Below are positions 1 through 6,978 of a stretch of DNA of 17,806 nt, in pieces. A program made the position numbers and the translations under genes. The stretch's first letter is position 1; the number at the start of each line of letters is the position of its first letter. This DNA is from Pseudomonadota bacterium (lineage in GTDB: Bacteria > Desulfobacterota > Desulfovibrionia > Desulfovibrionales > Desulfovibrionaceae). The stretch covers positions 1 through 17,806 of the forward strand of contig JAEZMB010000142.1 in NCBI GenBank assembly GCA_023435825.1. Direction: 5' to 3'. The notes beneath the pieces are model-generated. The model did no database searches. It was not told the DNA's origin and saw only the letters and a program-made list of their open reading frames with translations.

Positions 1-28
1 GGCCTGAGGCCCCCGGCCCCCCCCAGTT
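1..28. repeat. Partial copy of a GGCCTGAGGCC-containing intergenic element
   Basis: The first bases read GGCCTGAGGCC followed by a C-rich run. This matches the block after dinB at 14630-14652 almost base for base. The element is cut by the window edge. It is probably a short intergenic repeat or terminator-like hairpin common in this genome, but only two good copies are visible here. Confidence 0.4.
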
Positions 29-83
29 GGGTACGGAAGGAGAGGGCGCGTCGGGGGTTGGCCAGGAAGGGGCCAGGACGCTT

Positions 84-100
84 GGGGCGTGTTACGCCCC
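84..100. terminator. Hairpin GGGGCGT-GTT-ACGCCCC
   Basis: A perfect 7-bp stem with a 3-nt loop is followed on the plus strand by TTAAAC. It could end a plus-strand transcript entering from the left of the window. The T run is short, so termination is an inference. Confidence 0.35.
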
Positions 101-178
101 TTAAACAGACGATTGATATTTTAAGAAAAATTAGTGGGCTGGCCGCGAAACGCCGTATGCGCTTTTCGCGGCCGCGAC
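99..178. repeat. Dispersed intergenic repeat, copy A
   Basis: This copy matches 6380-6470 in two blocks. The 5' block is CCTTAAA...TATTTTAAGAAA. The 27-nt 3' block at 152-178 is identical to 6444-6470 at 25 of 27 bases. The middle differs. Inside it is a perfect 10-bp stem, GGCCGCGAAA (141-150) with TTTCGCGGCC (164-173). Read on the minus strand, this stem is followed after 11 nt by TTTTTCTT. Both copies lie just 3' of minus-strand genes, so they may act as terminators, here for ahbD. Confidence 0.6.
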
Positions 179-211
179 GTCTGTAAGGCTGGGCGGCCGG
201 TCCGGCGGATA

Positions 212-242
212 CGGGGGCCGGAAGCGGACGCCCCGGCCCCCG
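212..242 (-). terminator. GC hairpin downstream of ahbD
   Basis: A 10-bp stem, CGGGGGCCGG with CCGGCCCCCG, begins 12 nt after the ahbD stop codon on the minus strand. No T tract follows directly, so it may protect the mRNA 3' end or act together with the repeat hairpin at 141-173. Confidence 0.4.
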
Positions 243-254
243 CAGAGGCTGTTC

Positions 255-1418
255 CTATTCGCCCGCTTTCGGCGGGGTGTAGTCGCAAAGGGGTTCCGGG
301 GCCATGTAGTTGCCGGACATGGTCTGGGCCCGGGCGCGGCAGCCGCCGCAGACGCGGTGGTACTGGCACACGCCGCATTTCCCTTCATATTCTTCTTTGT
401 TGCGGAACTGGAGAAACTGGCGCGAGGTGCGCCAGATCTCCGGGAACGGCTTTTCGCGCACCTGGCCGCAGTCGAGGTCGAGGTAGCCGCAGGGCTGGAC
501 CTGGCCTACGGCCGAGATGAAGCAGAAGCCCGTGCCGCCCAGGCAGCCGCGCGTCATGGCGTCCATGCCGAAGGTGTCCGGGGTGACGGCCAGACCCTCG
601 GCCTTGGCCCGCTGGCGCATGATCCGGTAGTAGTGCGGGGCGCAGGTGGCCTTTAAGTGCATGTTCGTGGTCTTGCGGAAGTCGTAGAACCAGTTGAGCA
701 CTTCCTCGTATTCCTTGGCCGTGATGATCTCGGCTCCGAGCTGGGCGGCCCGGCCGGTGGGCACCAGCAGGAAGATGTGCCAGGCGGCGGCCCCGAGCTT
801 CTCGGCCAGCTTGAAGATCTCCTTGAAGTTCCCCATGTTGTGCCGGGTCACGGTGGTGTTGATCTGGAACTCCATGCCGGCGGACTTCAGGTATTCGATG
901 CCGCGAAGCGCCCCTTCGAACGCGCCGGGCACGCCCCGGAAGTCGTCATGGTCGGCGGCGGTGGGGGCGTCGATGGAGATGGAGCAGCGGGCAATGCCCG
1001 AGGCCTTGATCTCCCGGGCGTTTTCCGGGGTGATCAGCGTGCCGTTGGGGGCCATGACGCAGCGCAGGTCGCGGCTTCTGGCGTGGCGCACGAGATCGAA
1101 GATGTCGGGGCGCAAGAGCGGCTCGCCGCCGGTGAAAATGATGATGGGGCTGCCGGTCTCGGGGAAGGTGTCGATGAGCGCCTTGGCGTCTTTCGTATCG
1201 AACTCGCCCGGCCAGGGATCGAGGCAGGCCTCGGCCCGGCAGTGCTTGCAGGCCAGGTTGCAGGCCCGGGTGACTTCCCAGGCGACGAGGCGAAGGGGCG
1301 GCGCGCCGGCCGGGCCGGTCTGGGGATGGCCGCCCGGATGCCCGAGGGGCTGGCCGCCGGGGTGGCCGGAGCCCATGCCGTGGGGATGGCCGGAACCTTT
1401 GCTGTGGGGATGCTGCAT
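255..1418 (-). CDS. ahbD: AhbD-type radical SAM haem synthase (alternative haem pathway)
   Basis: The 387-aa product is recognised as AhbD, the radical SAM enzyme that oxidatively decarboxylates the two propionates of Fe-coproporphyrin III to the vinyl groups of haem. The radical SAM motif is CNLACKHC (C53, C57, C60). A GGEP motif for SAM binding follows (FTGGEPLL). A C-terminal SPASM-like cysteine region (CGVCQYHRVCGGC) should hold an auxiliary Fe-S cluster. The N-terminus is unusual, with seven His in the first 31 residues in HPHG/HPGG repeats. The ATG at 1418 was chosen as the first start before the His-rich and catalytic parts. The frame stays open upstream, but that part looks non-coding (Arg/Pro-rich). 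The ribosome-binding site is weak; an AAGGAGG lies too far upstream (about 26 nt). The gene has its own promoter and is divergent from the secreted protein gene. Confidence 0.9.
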   Translation of the reverse strand: MQHPHSKGSGHPHGMGSGHPGGQPLGHPGGHPQTGPAGAPPLRLVAWEVTRACNLACKHCRAEACLDPWPGEFDTKDAKALIDTFPETGSPIIIFTGGEPLLRPDIFDLVRHARSRDLRCVMAPNGTLITPENAREIKASGIARCSISIDAPTAADHDDFRGVPGAFEGALRGIEYLKSAGMEFQINTTVTRHNMGNFKEIFKLAEKLGAAAWHIFLLVPTGRAAQLGAEIITAKEYEEVLNWFYDFRKTTNMHLKATCAPHYYRIMRQRAKAEGLAVTPDTFGMDAMTRGCLGGTGFCFISAVGQVQPCGYLDLDCGQVREKPFPEIWRTSRQFLQFRNKEEYEGKCGVCQYHRVCGGCRARAQTMSGNYMAPEPLCDYTPPKAGE

Positions 1419-1750
1419 ATGGCGTGGGCCGCGACAACGCGCGTCGCGGCGTCCTCCTTGGCGGGAATTTGCCGCCGGCTTGGCGGCGACGGTCCGCTCA
1501 ATATAACGGTTGGGCGGCGCGAGGCAAGGCAGGGGCGGGGACTTGCCCGGGGCGGCAGCGCAAACGGCCGGGGGCCTCGCCCGGCCTGGGGGCGCTGCCC
1601 GCCTCCGCCGGCGGCAGGGCGCGGCGAGGGACCCTCGCCGGGAAACCCTGCGGCAGCGGGGTCGCGGCGGCGAGGCCAGACCACGACCACCTTGACATTT
1701 CACGGGAAATACCATCCATCATGGCCATTCTGGCAGCCAAGGAGCCGTTC
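1419..1750. other. Divergent intergenic region between ahbD and the secreted-protein gene
   Basis: This 332-nt GC-rich stretch carries the candidate ahbD promoter (1500-1527). For the plus-strand gene there is an exact TTGACA at 1692-1697, but no good -10 at normal spacing. An imperfect palindrome, ATTTCaCGgGAAAT (1697-1710), overlaps it and could be an operator. Open frames on both strands here look like GC-rich shadows. Confidence 0.4.
1500..1527 (-). promoter_or_regulatory. Candidate sigma70 promoter of ahbD
   Basis: On the minus strand, TTGCCT (1522-1527) is followed after 16 nt by TATATT (1500-1505), about 80 nt upstream of the chosen ahbD start. The -10 lies in the only AT-rich spot of the region. 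The -35 is a partial match. Confidence 0.4.
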
Positions 1751-2605
1751 ATGAAATCCGCCGCGACCCCGTTCGAATTCGTTGCCGCCTGCTTTGTCGT
1801 CGCCTGTCTTGCGCTTCTGCCGTCCGTGCCGAGCCAGGCCCACGGCGAAACCCTGGCGCAGTTCCAGAAAAACAACACGGATAAGAACATCGTCATCAAG
1901 GGCAAGCAGATCAAGTTCTACGGTCTCGACATCACGTTCAAGAAAAGCCGGGACATGCTCCCCTACACGGTCGATGGCGTCTACAAAGGCAAAAAGCTGC
2001 TCAAGGGCATGGACACCACCGACACTTTCGGCGCAACCGAAATCGCCGCCAACTTCCCCAAGCCGGGCATGGCCACGCTGCTGCTCTCCTTCTACAGCGG
2101 CGGCGCCAACTGCTGCCTGTCCTATGCTGTGTTCACCTTTGACGGCACGGCCGTCCGCAATGCGTACATCGACGTCGGCTGGGGCGGCGAAGCCTCGGTC
2201 CTCGGGCCGGACGGCCTGCTTGTCCTGGCCGATCATAGCCTCAACGGCTACAGCGACACGGCGCCCAACGACGTCGTCATCGACTACTACCCCGGTTCCC
2301 ACCCCGCGCCGGTCCGCTATGGCGTCTTTGGCGACAGCGGCTGGCGTCCCGACAAGCCGGGTGAATTCCCCAAGCGGTACGAAGAATTGGAAGCGGCGGC
2401 CAAGAAAGCGGCCGCTGCCGCCGGCGCAAACGAGCAAAAGCACCTCGAAGCCGCCACCGCCGCCTACTACTGCCTCATGGCCGGCAAGGCCAAGGCCCAA
2501 TGCCTGGGCGACCTCAAGGCCAACCTGCCCCAGGGCTTTCAGCCCCTGGCCGCGGCCCTTCTCGACGCCATCGACACGTCGGTCCAAAAGTTCAGTTTCG
2601 AGTAG
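1751..2605 (+). CDS. Secreted protein of unknown function
   Basis: I do not recognise the family of this 284-aa protein. Residues 1-30 form a Sec signal peptide with a hydrophobic core and a probable cleavage after SQA30, so it should be periplasmic or secreted. The mature part begins with a lysine-rich, beta-type region. It then has a Gly/Ser stretch with adjacent cysteines C121-C122 (GGANCCLSY), a D/G-rich segment, and an Ala/Glu/Lys-rich helical C-terminus with C241 and C251. Four mature cysteines could make two disulfides. The ATG at 1751 is supported by AAGGAG at 1739-1744, six bases upstream. The longer upstream frame lacks coding character. It is divergent from ahbD, which need not mean a shared role. 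Confidence 0.85.
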   Translation: MKSAATPFEFVAACFVVACLALLPSVPSQAHGETLAQFQKNNTDKNIVIKGKQIKFYGLDITFKKSRDMLPYTVDGVYKGKKLLKGMDTTDTFGATEIAANFPKPGMATLLLSFYSGGANCCLSYAVFTFDGTAVRNAYIDVGWGGEASVLGPDGLLVLADHSLNGYSDTAPNDVVIDYYPGSHPAPVRYGVFGDSGWRPDKPGEFPKRYEELEAAAKKAAAAAGANEQKHLEAATAAYYCLMAGKAKAQCLGDLKANLPQGFQPLAAALLDAIDTSVQKFSFE

Positions 2606-2646
2606 CCAACCATCGGGCCGGGACACGGCGCGGCGGCCTCGCGACG

Positions 2647-2673
2647 CCATTCCCGGTCGCCGACCGGGAATGG
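2647..2673 (+). terminator. Perfect 12-bp hairpin after the secreted-protein gene
   Basis: CCATTCCCGGTC (2647-2658) pairs with GACCGGGAATGG (2662-2673) across a 3-nt loop, 42 nt after the stop codon. No T run follows, so factor-independent termination is uncertain. Confidence 0.45.
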
Positions 2674-2732
2674 TCGGCGGCAAACGAGACCGTTTCGGCC
2701 GGTGGCCTCCGGCGCAACGTCTCTCCCAACGC

Positions 2733-2769
2733 AAACGGCGTCCGGAAGCCTCGCTCCCGGACGCCGTTT
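2733..2769. terminator. Bidirectional terminator hairpin between convergent genes
   Basis: AAACGGCGTCCGG (2733-2745) pairs perfectly over 13 bp with CCGGACGCCGTTT (2757-2769). The stem sits 23 nt past the hemB stop on the minus strand and also downstream of the secreted-protein gene. The arms give A-rich and T-rich edges in both directions. Confidence 0.6.
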
Positions 2770-2791
2770 CCTCTTGGTTTCCCGCGCCGCC

Positions 2792-3775
2792 CTATTTGAT
2801 CCAGGGCAGCACTTCCTCGGCGAAGTAGGTGATGATCATGTCCGCGCCGGCCCGCTTGATGCCCAGCAGCGCCTCAAGCACCGAACGCTGGGGGTCGAGC
2901 CAACCGTTGGCGACGGCGGCTTTGAGCATGGCGTACTCGCCGCTGACCTGGTAGGCGGCGATGGGCGTGTCGAAATTGTCCCGCAGCGCCCGCAAGACGT
3001 CGAGATAGGGCATGGCCGGCTTGACCATGAGGATATCCGCGCCCTCGGCCAGATCGGCCGCCGCCTCGCGGAGGCCTTCGCGATAATTGGCCGGGTCCAT
3101 CTGGTAGCCCCGGCGGTCGCCGAAGGCCGGGGCGCTGTCGGCGGCGTCGCGGAAGGGACCGTAGAAGGCCGAGGCGTATTTGACGGCGTAGCTCATGATG
3201 GGGATGTGGGAGAAGCCGGTCTCGTCCAGGGCTTCCCGGATGGCCGCCACCCGGCCGTCCATCATGTCCGAGGGGGCCACGATGTCGGCCCCGGCCCGGA
3301 CATGGCTCACGGCCGTCTTGGCCAGCAGTTCCAGGGTGGGATCGTTTCGCACCTCGCCGTGGGCGTCGAGCAGGCCGCAGTGCCCGTGGCTGGTGTATTC
3401 GCACAGGCACACGTCGGTGACCACGGTGAGCGAGGGGTAGGTTTCCTTCAGCCGCGTGACGGCCCGCTGCACGATGCCGTCGTCGGCGTAGGCTCCGGTG
3501 CCGGCCGGGTCTTTCTTGGCCGGCAGGCCGAAGACGATGGCCGCCCGAAGCCCCAGGTCCATGGCCTGGCCCACCCGGGCCACCAGCCGCTCCACCGAGA
3601 ACTGGCTCTGGCCGGGCATGGATTTGATGGGCTTTTCAAAGTCGGCGTCCGGGGAATCGACCACAAAATAGCCCTGGATCAGGTCGGCCGGGCGCAACTC
3701 GGTCTCGCGGACCATGTCGCGCAGCCCTTCCGTGCGCCGCAGACGACGGCCACGGTGGAAATCACCGATATTCAC
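2792..3775 (-). CDS. hemB: Porphobilinogen synthase (5-aminolaevulinate dehydratase)
   Basis: HemB condenses two 5-aminolaevulinate molecules into porphobilinogen, the first shared step of tetrapyrrole synthesis in the cytoplasm. At 327 aa it has the usual family length. The zinc-site cysteines C123, C125 and C133 are in DVCLCEYTSHGHCG, marking the Zn-dependent type. The two active-site lysines are K199 (SYAVKYASAFYGP) and K252 (MVKPAMPY), the second forming the Schiff base. The GTG at 3775 is chosen because the product then starts MNIGDFHRGRRLR, as HemB proteins do, and AGAGGTG lies just upstream. The open frame continues far upstream under the HDOD gene, but that is a shadow. The gene lies 26 nt after the HDOD gene, so the two are probably co-transcribed. 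The product feeds siroheme and, through AhbC/AhbD, haem. Confidence 0.96.
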   Translation of the reverse strand: MNIGDFHRGRRLRRTEGLRDMVRETELRPADLIQGYFVVDSPDADFEKPIKSMPGQSQFSVERLVARVGQAMDLGLRAAIVFGLPAKKDPAGTGAYADDGIVQRAVTRLKETYPSLTVVTDVCLCEYTSHGHCGLLDAHGEVRNDPTLELLAKTAVSHVRAGADIVAPSDMMDGRVAAIREALDETGFSHIPIMSYAVKYASAFYGPFRDAADSAPAFGDRRGYQMDPANYREGLREAAADLAEGADILMVKPAMPYLDVLRALRDNFDTPIAAYQVSGEYAMLKAAVANGWLDPQRSVLEALLGIKRAGADMIITYFAEEVLPWIK

Positions 3776-3801
3776 GATACACCTCTTTTCTGGAATGTGG
3801 A

Positions 3802-5052
3802 TCAATGCTTGCGGACAGGGAAAAAGGCGCTGACGATCTCTTCCACCTGGGACAGCCCGGCCTCGGCCAGCTCGCCCAGGCGCTCGGGGGCGACGCCGAT
3901 CCGCTCCCAGGCCGGAACGTCGAGGATGGGCGCGACAAAGGAGGCCGGCGGCGAAATGCCCATGCCCACGGCCATGAAATCGGCCACGTGGAGGATGGCC
4001 GGCTCGACATTGCCGGCGCAGCTGGCCGGCTTGTGATGGCAGGCCACGCAGGACACCAACGCGTCGGGGAACTTCCAGGCCCGCAGCAGCAGCCCGCCGA
4101 CCAGCGGATGGGAAAACCCCATGACCTCTTCCTCGGCGGCGTAGAGCGGCAAGCCGTTGGCCTTGGCGTAGTAGATGGCCTCCACGGCCGCGTGGGGCAT
4201 CTTCTTGAACAGCACCAGCCGGCCGATGTCGTGGAGGATGCCGGCGACAAAAAGTCGCTCGGCCCCGCCCTGGCCGCCCGCCGCGCCCAGCAGCCGGGCG
4301 TAGACGCCCACAGCCACGGAATGCTCCCAGAACGTGCGCATGTTGATCAGTTCCGGGGGAATGTCCTTGAAGGCGTTCATGGCCGAAATGCCGAGCACCA
4401 GGGTGGAGATCTCCTGGCCGCCGATGACCATGACCGCCCGGGAAATGGAGTCGATGCGCTGGGGCAGCCCGTAAAAGGGGCTGTTGACGAGCTTTAAGAG
4501 CTTGGCCGAAAGGCTCGTGTCCTTGCTGACGACGTCGGCCACCTGGCTGGGCGAGCTGGTGGGCGAATCGAGGATCTGGCGGATCTTGAAATAGATGTCC
4601 GGGAAAGACGCCAGCTTGACTTCGCTGGTGACGATGTCCTTGACGCTGCCTTCCTCGCGGAAAAACATGTCGGGCATGGACTCGGCCCGGGGGTTGGGTA
4701 AAATCTCGGCCGGAAGCGGCGCGCCGGCGGCCAGTTCCCGGGCCTGGCGCAGCACGGCGGCTTCGTAGACGGCGGCCACGGCCGGATGCTCGACGTCGTT
4801 GGCGGCAAAGCGCCGGCCCACGTACTGGGCGCTGGCTTCGATCAGGGCCGGGTCGAGATCGGCCGCACTGGCCAAGGCCTCGTCCTGGCCGTCGCCCACG
4901 TCGGCCTGGACCACGCCGCGACGCCGCAGGCTGGCGATATGGCTCTCGGTAAGGACGATCCCCTTGGGCAACAGCATGTTGCCGTCCGGCCCCTTGAGAT
5001 CGGAGGCCAGGGTCATGCCGGATTCCAGGGCGTCCACAGGCAACCAGGCCAC
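3802..5052 (-). CDS. HDOD-domain signalling protein
   Basis: This 416-aa protein has an HDOD domain at about residues 130-330, a catalytically degenerate relative of HD phosphohydrolases found in bacterial regulators. Visible family features are the helical segment around SLSAKLLKLVNSPFYG, SISRAVMVIGGQEI, and a remnant HD motif in GILHDIGRL. The first 55 residues (ALESGMTLASDLKGPDG...LLPKGIVLTE) resemble the N-terminal domain that precedes HD-GYP modules. The start is GTG at 5052 with GGGGGAG close upstream. No signal peptide or membrane segment is seen. It lies directly upstream of hemB and probably shares its transcript. The output of HDOD proteins is often unknown, so a role in controlling haem synthesis is only a guess from position. 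Confidence 0.88.
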   Translation of the reverse strand: MAWLPVDALESGMTLASDLKGPDGNMLLPKGIVLTESHIASLRRRGVVQADVGDGQDEALASAADLDPALIEASAQYVGRRFAANDVEHPAVAAVYEAAVLRQARELAAGAPLPAEILPNPRAESMPDMFFREEGSVKDIVTSEVKLASFPDIYFKIRQILDSPTSSPSQVADVVSKDTSLSAKLLKLVNSPFYGLPQRIDSISRAVMVIGGQEISTLVLGISAMNAFKDIPPELINMRTFWEHSVAVGVYARLLGAAGGQGGAERLFVAGILHDIGRLVLFKKMPHAAVEAIYYAKANGLPLYAAEEEVMGFSHPLVGGLLLRAWKFPDALVSCVACHHKPASCAGNVEPAILHVADFMAVGMGISPPASFVAPILDVPAWERIGVAPERLGELAEAGLSQVEEIVSAFFPVRKH

Positions 5053-5104
5053 GGTCTCCCCCTTGCCGGCCGCCCATGCCGTACGGCGGCCAGTCGTAAC
5101 CGCG

Positions 5105-5134
5105 ACACTATTCCTTTTTCCCGTGCATGGTCAA
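5105..5134 (-). promoter_or_regulatory. Candidate promoter of the HDOD-hemB unit
   Basis: On the minus strand, TTGACC (5129-5134) is followed after 18 nt by TAGTGT (5105-5110), about 50 nt before the GTG start. The -35 is strong and the -10 is moderate. Confidence 0.4.
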
Positions 5135-5147
5135 CCGGGGAAGAGGC

Positions 5148-5176
5148 TTTACAGACCGGCGGCCCGGGCGTATGAA
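5148..5176 (+). promoter_or_regulatory. Candidate sigma70 promoter of the 73-aa protein gene
   Basis: TTTACA (5148-5153) and TATGAA (5171-5176) are separated by exactly 17 nt. The start codon follows 46 nt later. This promoter is back to back with the HDOD-hemB promoter. Confidence 0.5.
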
Positions 5177-5222
5177 GCCGCCGGGAAAAAACACGGCCGC
5201 CCGGCCAGCAAGGGGATGCGAG

Positions 5223-5444
5223 ATGAGCGCCACAGCCGCCACTGTCAAGAAAGCGAAAGAAATCGAGACCGTTGTCGCCGACATGAACCTCTCCGCCGAA
5301 GAGCGTCTGGCCATCGCCGTCGAGGCCCTGACCGACATCGTGGCCGAGAACGACCTGACCTGCATGCGGGCGCTTTTCCGTATGCGCCGCCGGGCCGAAG
5401 TCGCCCTGGCCCGCGTCGCCGCCGCCGACCATCCCCGCCACTAG
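5223..5444 (+). CDS. Small helical protein of unknown function (73 aa)
   Basis: I do not recognise this protein. It is short, charged and predicted to be nearly all helix, with heptad-like runs of Ala, Val, Glu and Arg (KKAKEIETVVADMNLSAEER, then MRALFRMRRRAEVALARV). One cysteine is present (TCMRAL). There is no signal peptide or membrane segment, so it should be cytoplasmic. The ATG at 5223 is preferred over the open frame further up because AAGGGG (5210-5215) precedes it and because the upstream part is Arg/Pro-rich and overlaps the promoter. Codon use (GAG, GCC, CTG) fits the neighbours. The role is unknown. Confidence 0.7.
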   Translation: MSATAATVKKAKEIETVVADMNLSAEERLAIAVEALTDIVAENDLTCMRALFRMRRRAEVALARVAAADHPRH

Positions 5445-5748
5445 GCGGCTCCCGCTTTGGCGGCCGCGTCTCGCCGCCGCCGCCGTCTCTCCCATTTTCC
5501 AGGCAGGCCGCGATCCGGCCACGCTTTTCCCCGGTCCACCCGACCGGACGTCTGCTCCATTGCCCGACGGCGGCCGGTCTTGCCGGCGACGGCGGCTGAG
5601 CGCGCGCCCGGGGTGCGTGGCCGATCCCGGTGCGGCCGCAGCCCAACCAGGCGTCCTCGCCACGACGGCCCTCGACCCGAAATGCGACGGGCGTCCGCCT
5701 CCCTAGGGAGACGGACGCCCGGCTGACGCGTCGCCTACGCGGCCATGT
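5445..5748. other. Non-coding spacer with one strong hairpin
   Basis: No gene is supported in these 304 nt. Near the right end, GGGCGTCCG (5689-5697) pairs with CGGACGCCC (5712-5720). A further inner pairing CTCCC/GGGAG leaves one mismatch and a 2-nt loop. It lies between the convergent ends of the 73-aa and 30-aa protein genes and is the best terminator candidate for either, although no T run is present. Confidence 0.4.
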
Positions 5749-5841
5749 TCAATGCCTGAGGCTCATCTTGTAGACCAGGGTTCCAAGCAGGGCCAGAAAC
5801 ACCAGCGCGCCAAGGATGGCGCCGACATCCATCAGACTCAT
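5749..5841 (-). CDS. Very small single-span membrane protein (30 aa)
   Basis: On the minus strand an ATG at 5841 opens a 30-codon frame ending in TGA at 5749-5751. It has a clear GAGGAG six bases upstream. The peptide begins MSLMDV, has one continuous hydrophobic segment (residues 7-24, GAILGALVFLALLGTLVY) and ends with a basic tail (KMSLRH), as expected for a one-pass inner-membrane microprotein with its C-terminus in the cytoplasm. I do not recognise a family. It stands alone with long spacers on both sides, and no clear promoter was found close upstream. Conservation in related genomes would settle whether it is expressed. Confidence 0.6.
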   Translation of the reverse strand: MSLMDVGAILGALVFLALLGTLVYKMSLRH

Positions 5842-6379
5842 GTCCGACTCCTCGGGGGGTGTCCCCAAGTCGCCGACGGGCGGCTGCCGTCGTCCGCCGG
5901 GTTTGCGTCCGGCGATCTCGTGCGGCGTCCGGGGCCCGGGCGGGCGGATGGCGGGTCCGGGTCTCGTCGATCAGGCGCTTGCCCCGGGGGCGGGCGTCCG
6001 GTCACAACGGAAACACGAGGGCGTTGGTTGCAGGCGTTGTCTCAACCAGGGCCGTTTCGCCTCTTCCAACTGTGGCGTCCCGCCGTCCCGTCGTCCGCTC
6101 TCCGAACGGCATCCCGAACCTGACGGCAGGCCACAAGGCCCGGGTACGCCCGGCTCGGGCCACTGGCAAGGCCTTCTTGGGAAAAAAATCACAGGAAGCC
6201 CAGGCCGTGGCCGCATCCTCTAGTTATATTACGACAATTATTTCAAAAAGAAATTTTCCACACCCGCCCAGCAGCCGGCGGCGTGGCCTGGGAAAGTCAA
6301 TCCGCCCATCCGGGCCGACACCCGAGGCCTGAGCGAGCAAGGCTGGGCCGCCCTGGTACCGACGGCCTTCGTTCGCATT
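5842..6379. other. Long intergenic region with an AT-rich island
   Basis: No complete gene is seen in 538 nt. An AT-rich patch at 6218-6262 stands out from GC-rich surroundings. On the minus strand it contains TATAAC (6223-6228), a possible -10 with a poor -35, which would give the 30-aa gene a leader of nearly 400 nt. From 6224 to 6385 a plus-strand frame without a start codon ends at TAA 6383-6385 and looks partly coding (GLSEQGWAALVPTAFVRIP), possibly a gene remnant. Confidence 0.3.
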
Positions 6380-6470
6380 CCTTAAAAAGTACGAGCGTAT
6401 TTTTTAAGAAACCCCCACGCTTTTAAAGCGATGCCTACGGAATGCCGTATGTGCTTTTCGCGGACGCGAC
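6380..6470. repeat. Dispersed intergenic repeat, copy B
   Basis: This is the second copy of the repeat at 99-178. Its 5' block is a near-perfect palindrome at 6381-6408: CTTAAAAAGTACG, loop AG, CGTATTTTTTAAG, with one G-U pair. The 27-nt 3' block (6444-6470) ends one base from the lipoprotein stop codon. Between them, read on the minus strand, AAAGC...TACGG-CATT-CCGTA...GCTTT forms another hairpin. The position suggests a terminator for the glycosyltransferase-lipoprotein operon. Confidence 0.6.
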
Positions 6471-6471
6471 A

Positions 6472-6978
6472 CTAGCGGGCATAGAGCAGGAAATCGAGGA
6501 ACACCACGGCCAAGGGCCGGGCGTCGGTGGGCATGTGGGCCACGGTCCGGCCGTTCCAGTCGGACACGGCAAAGGCCAGGACGTTTTCCCCGGGCCGGGC
6601 CTGGAAGGTCAGGGCCGCCGCCACCGACGGCTCCAGCCAGCCGACCCGGGGCAAGGGGCCGTAGGTCGCCAGAACGTGCCCGTTGAGGGAAACCGTCACC
6701 ACCTGGTCCGGCAGCGGGTTCATGAGGCGAAAACGCAGGGTGTAGGGCCGGGCGGCGTCGCTGGCAAAGGCCACCCGGCCTTCGGGACCGAGCAGCCAGC
6801 GCCAGGCCCCTTTCTCGTCGTGCTCCAGCCCCTCGATGTTGGCAAGGGTGGCCGGGGTGGTCTGGCGGAAGGTGAACAGATCGAGCATGGCCAGGGGGGC
6901 TGGCCGGCGGCTGTCGCAGCCAAGCATCGCCAGGGCCAGCAGCAGGGCCAGGACACAGGTCGCGGCGCGCGTTTTCAT
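6472..6978 (-). CDS. Small lipoprotein, partner of the adjacent membrane glycosyltransferase
   Basis: The 168-aa product starts with a lipoprotein signal peptide and an LAMLGC lipobox-like site at C21. The next residue is Asp22, which in E. coli-type sorting retains lipoproteins in the inner membrane. The mature part looks like an all-beta sandwich: ...GAWRWLLGPEG, YTLRFRLMNPLPDQVVTVSLNG, then RPGENVLAFAVSDWNG and DARPLAVVFLDFLLY. This pattern resembles accessory beta domains linked to polysaccharide glycosyltransferases. Its ATG overlaps the stop of the upstream glycosyltransferase gene as ATGA, so translation is probably coupled. The exact function is unknown; a joint role with the glycosyltransferase is inferred. 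The lipobox (Met at -3, Leu at -2) is not ideal. Confidence 0.75.
   Translation of the reverse strand: MKTRAATCVLALLLALAMLGCDSRRPAPLAMLDLFTFRQTTPATLANIEGLEHDEKGAWRWLLGPEGRVAFASDAARPYTLRFRLMNPLPDQVVTVSLNGHVLATYGPLPRVGWLEPSVAAALTFQARPGENVLAFAVSDWNGRTVAHMPTDARPLAVVFLDFLLYAR

Noticed and set aside
1321..1410. Short GGGGATGGCC-like tandem repeats, possible CRISPR or minisatellite
   Set aside because: They encode the His/Gly/Pro repeats of the AhbD N-terminus; units are short, irregular and in frame, with no spacers.
1419..1715. Longer ahbD with start at 1715
   Set aside because: The added residues are Arg/Pro/Ala-rich with no domain and would cover the promoter candidate.
657..1754. 365-aa plus-strand frame opposite ahbD
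   Set aside because: It is a shadow of ahbD; the sequence is Gly/Val/His-rich without motifs.
3776..5077. Upstream extension of hemB giving a 761-aa protein
   Set aside because: The extra part overlaps the HDOD gene in another frame and is Arg/Gly/Pro-rich. HemB ends at its normal N-terminus at the GTG at 3775.
5013..5663. 216-aa minus-strand frame covering the 73-aa gene
   Set aside because: It has no good ribosome-binding site and a shadow-like composition, and it overlaps the HDOD start and the divergent promoters.
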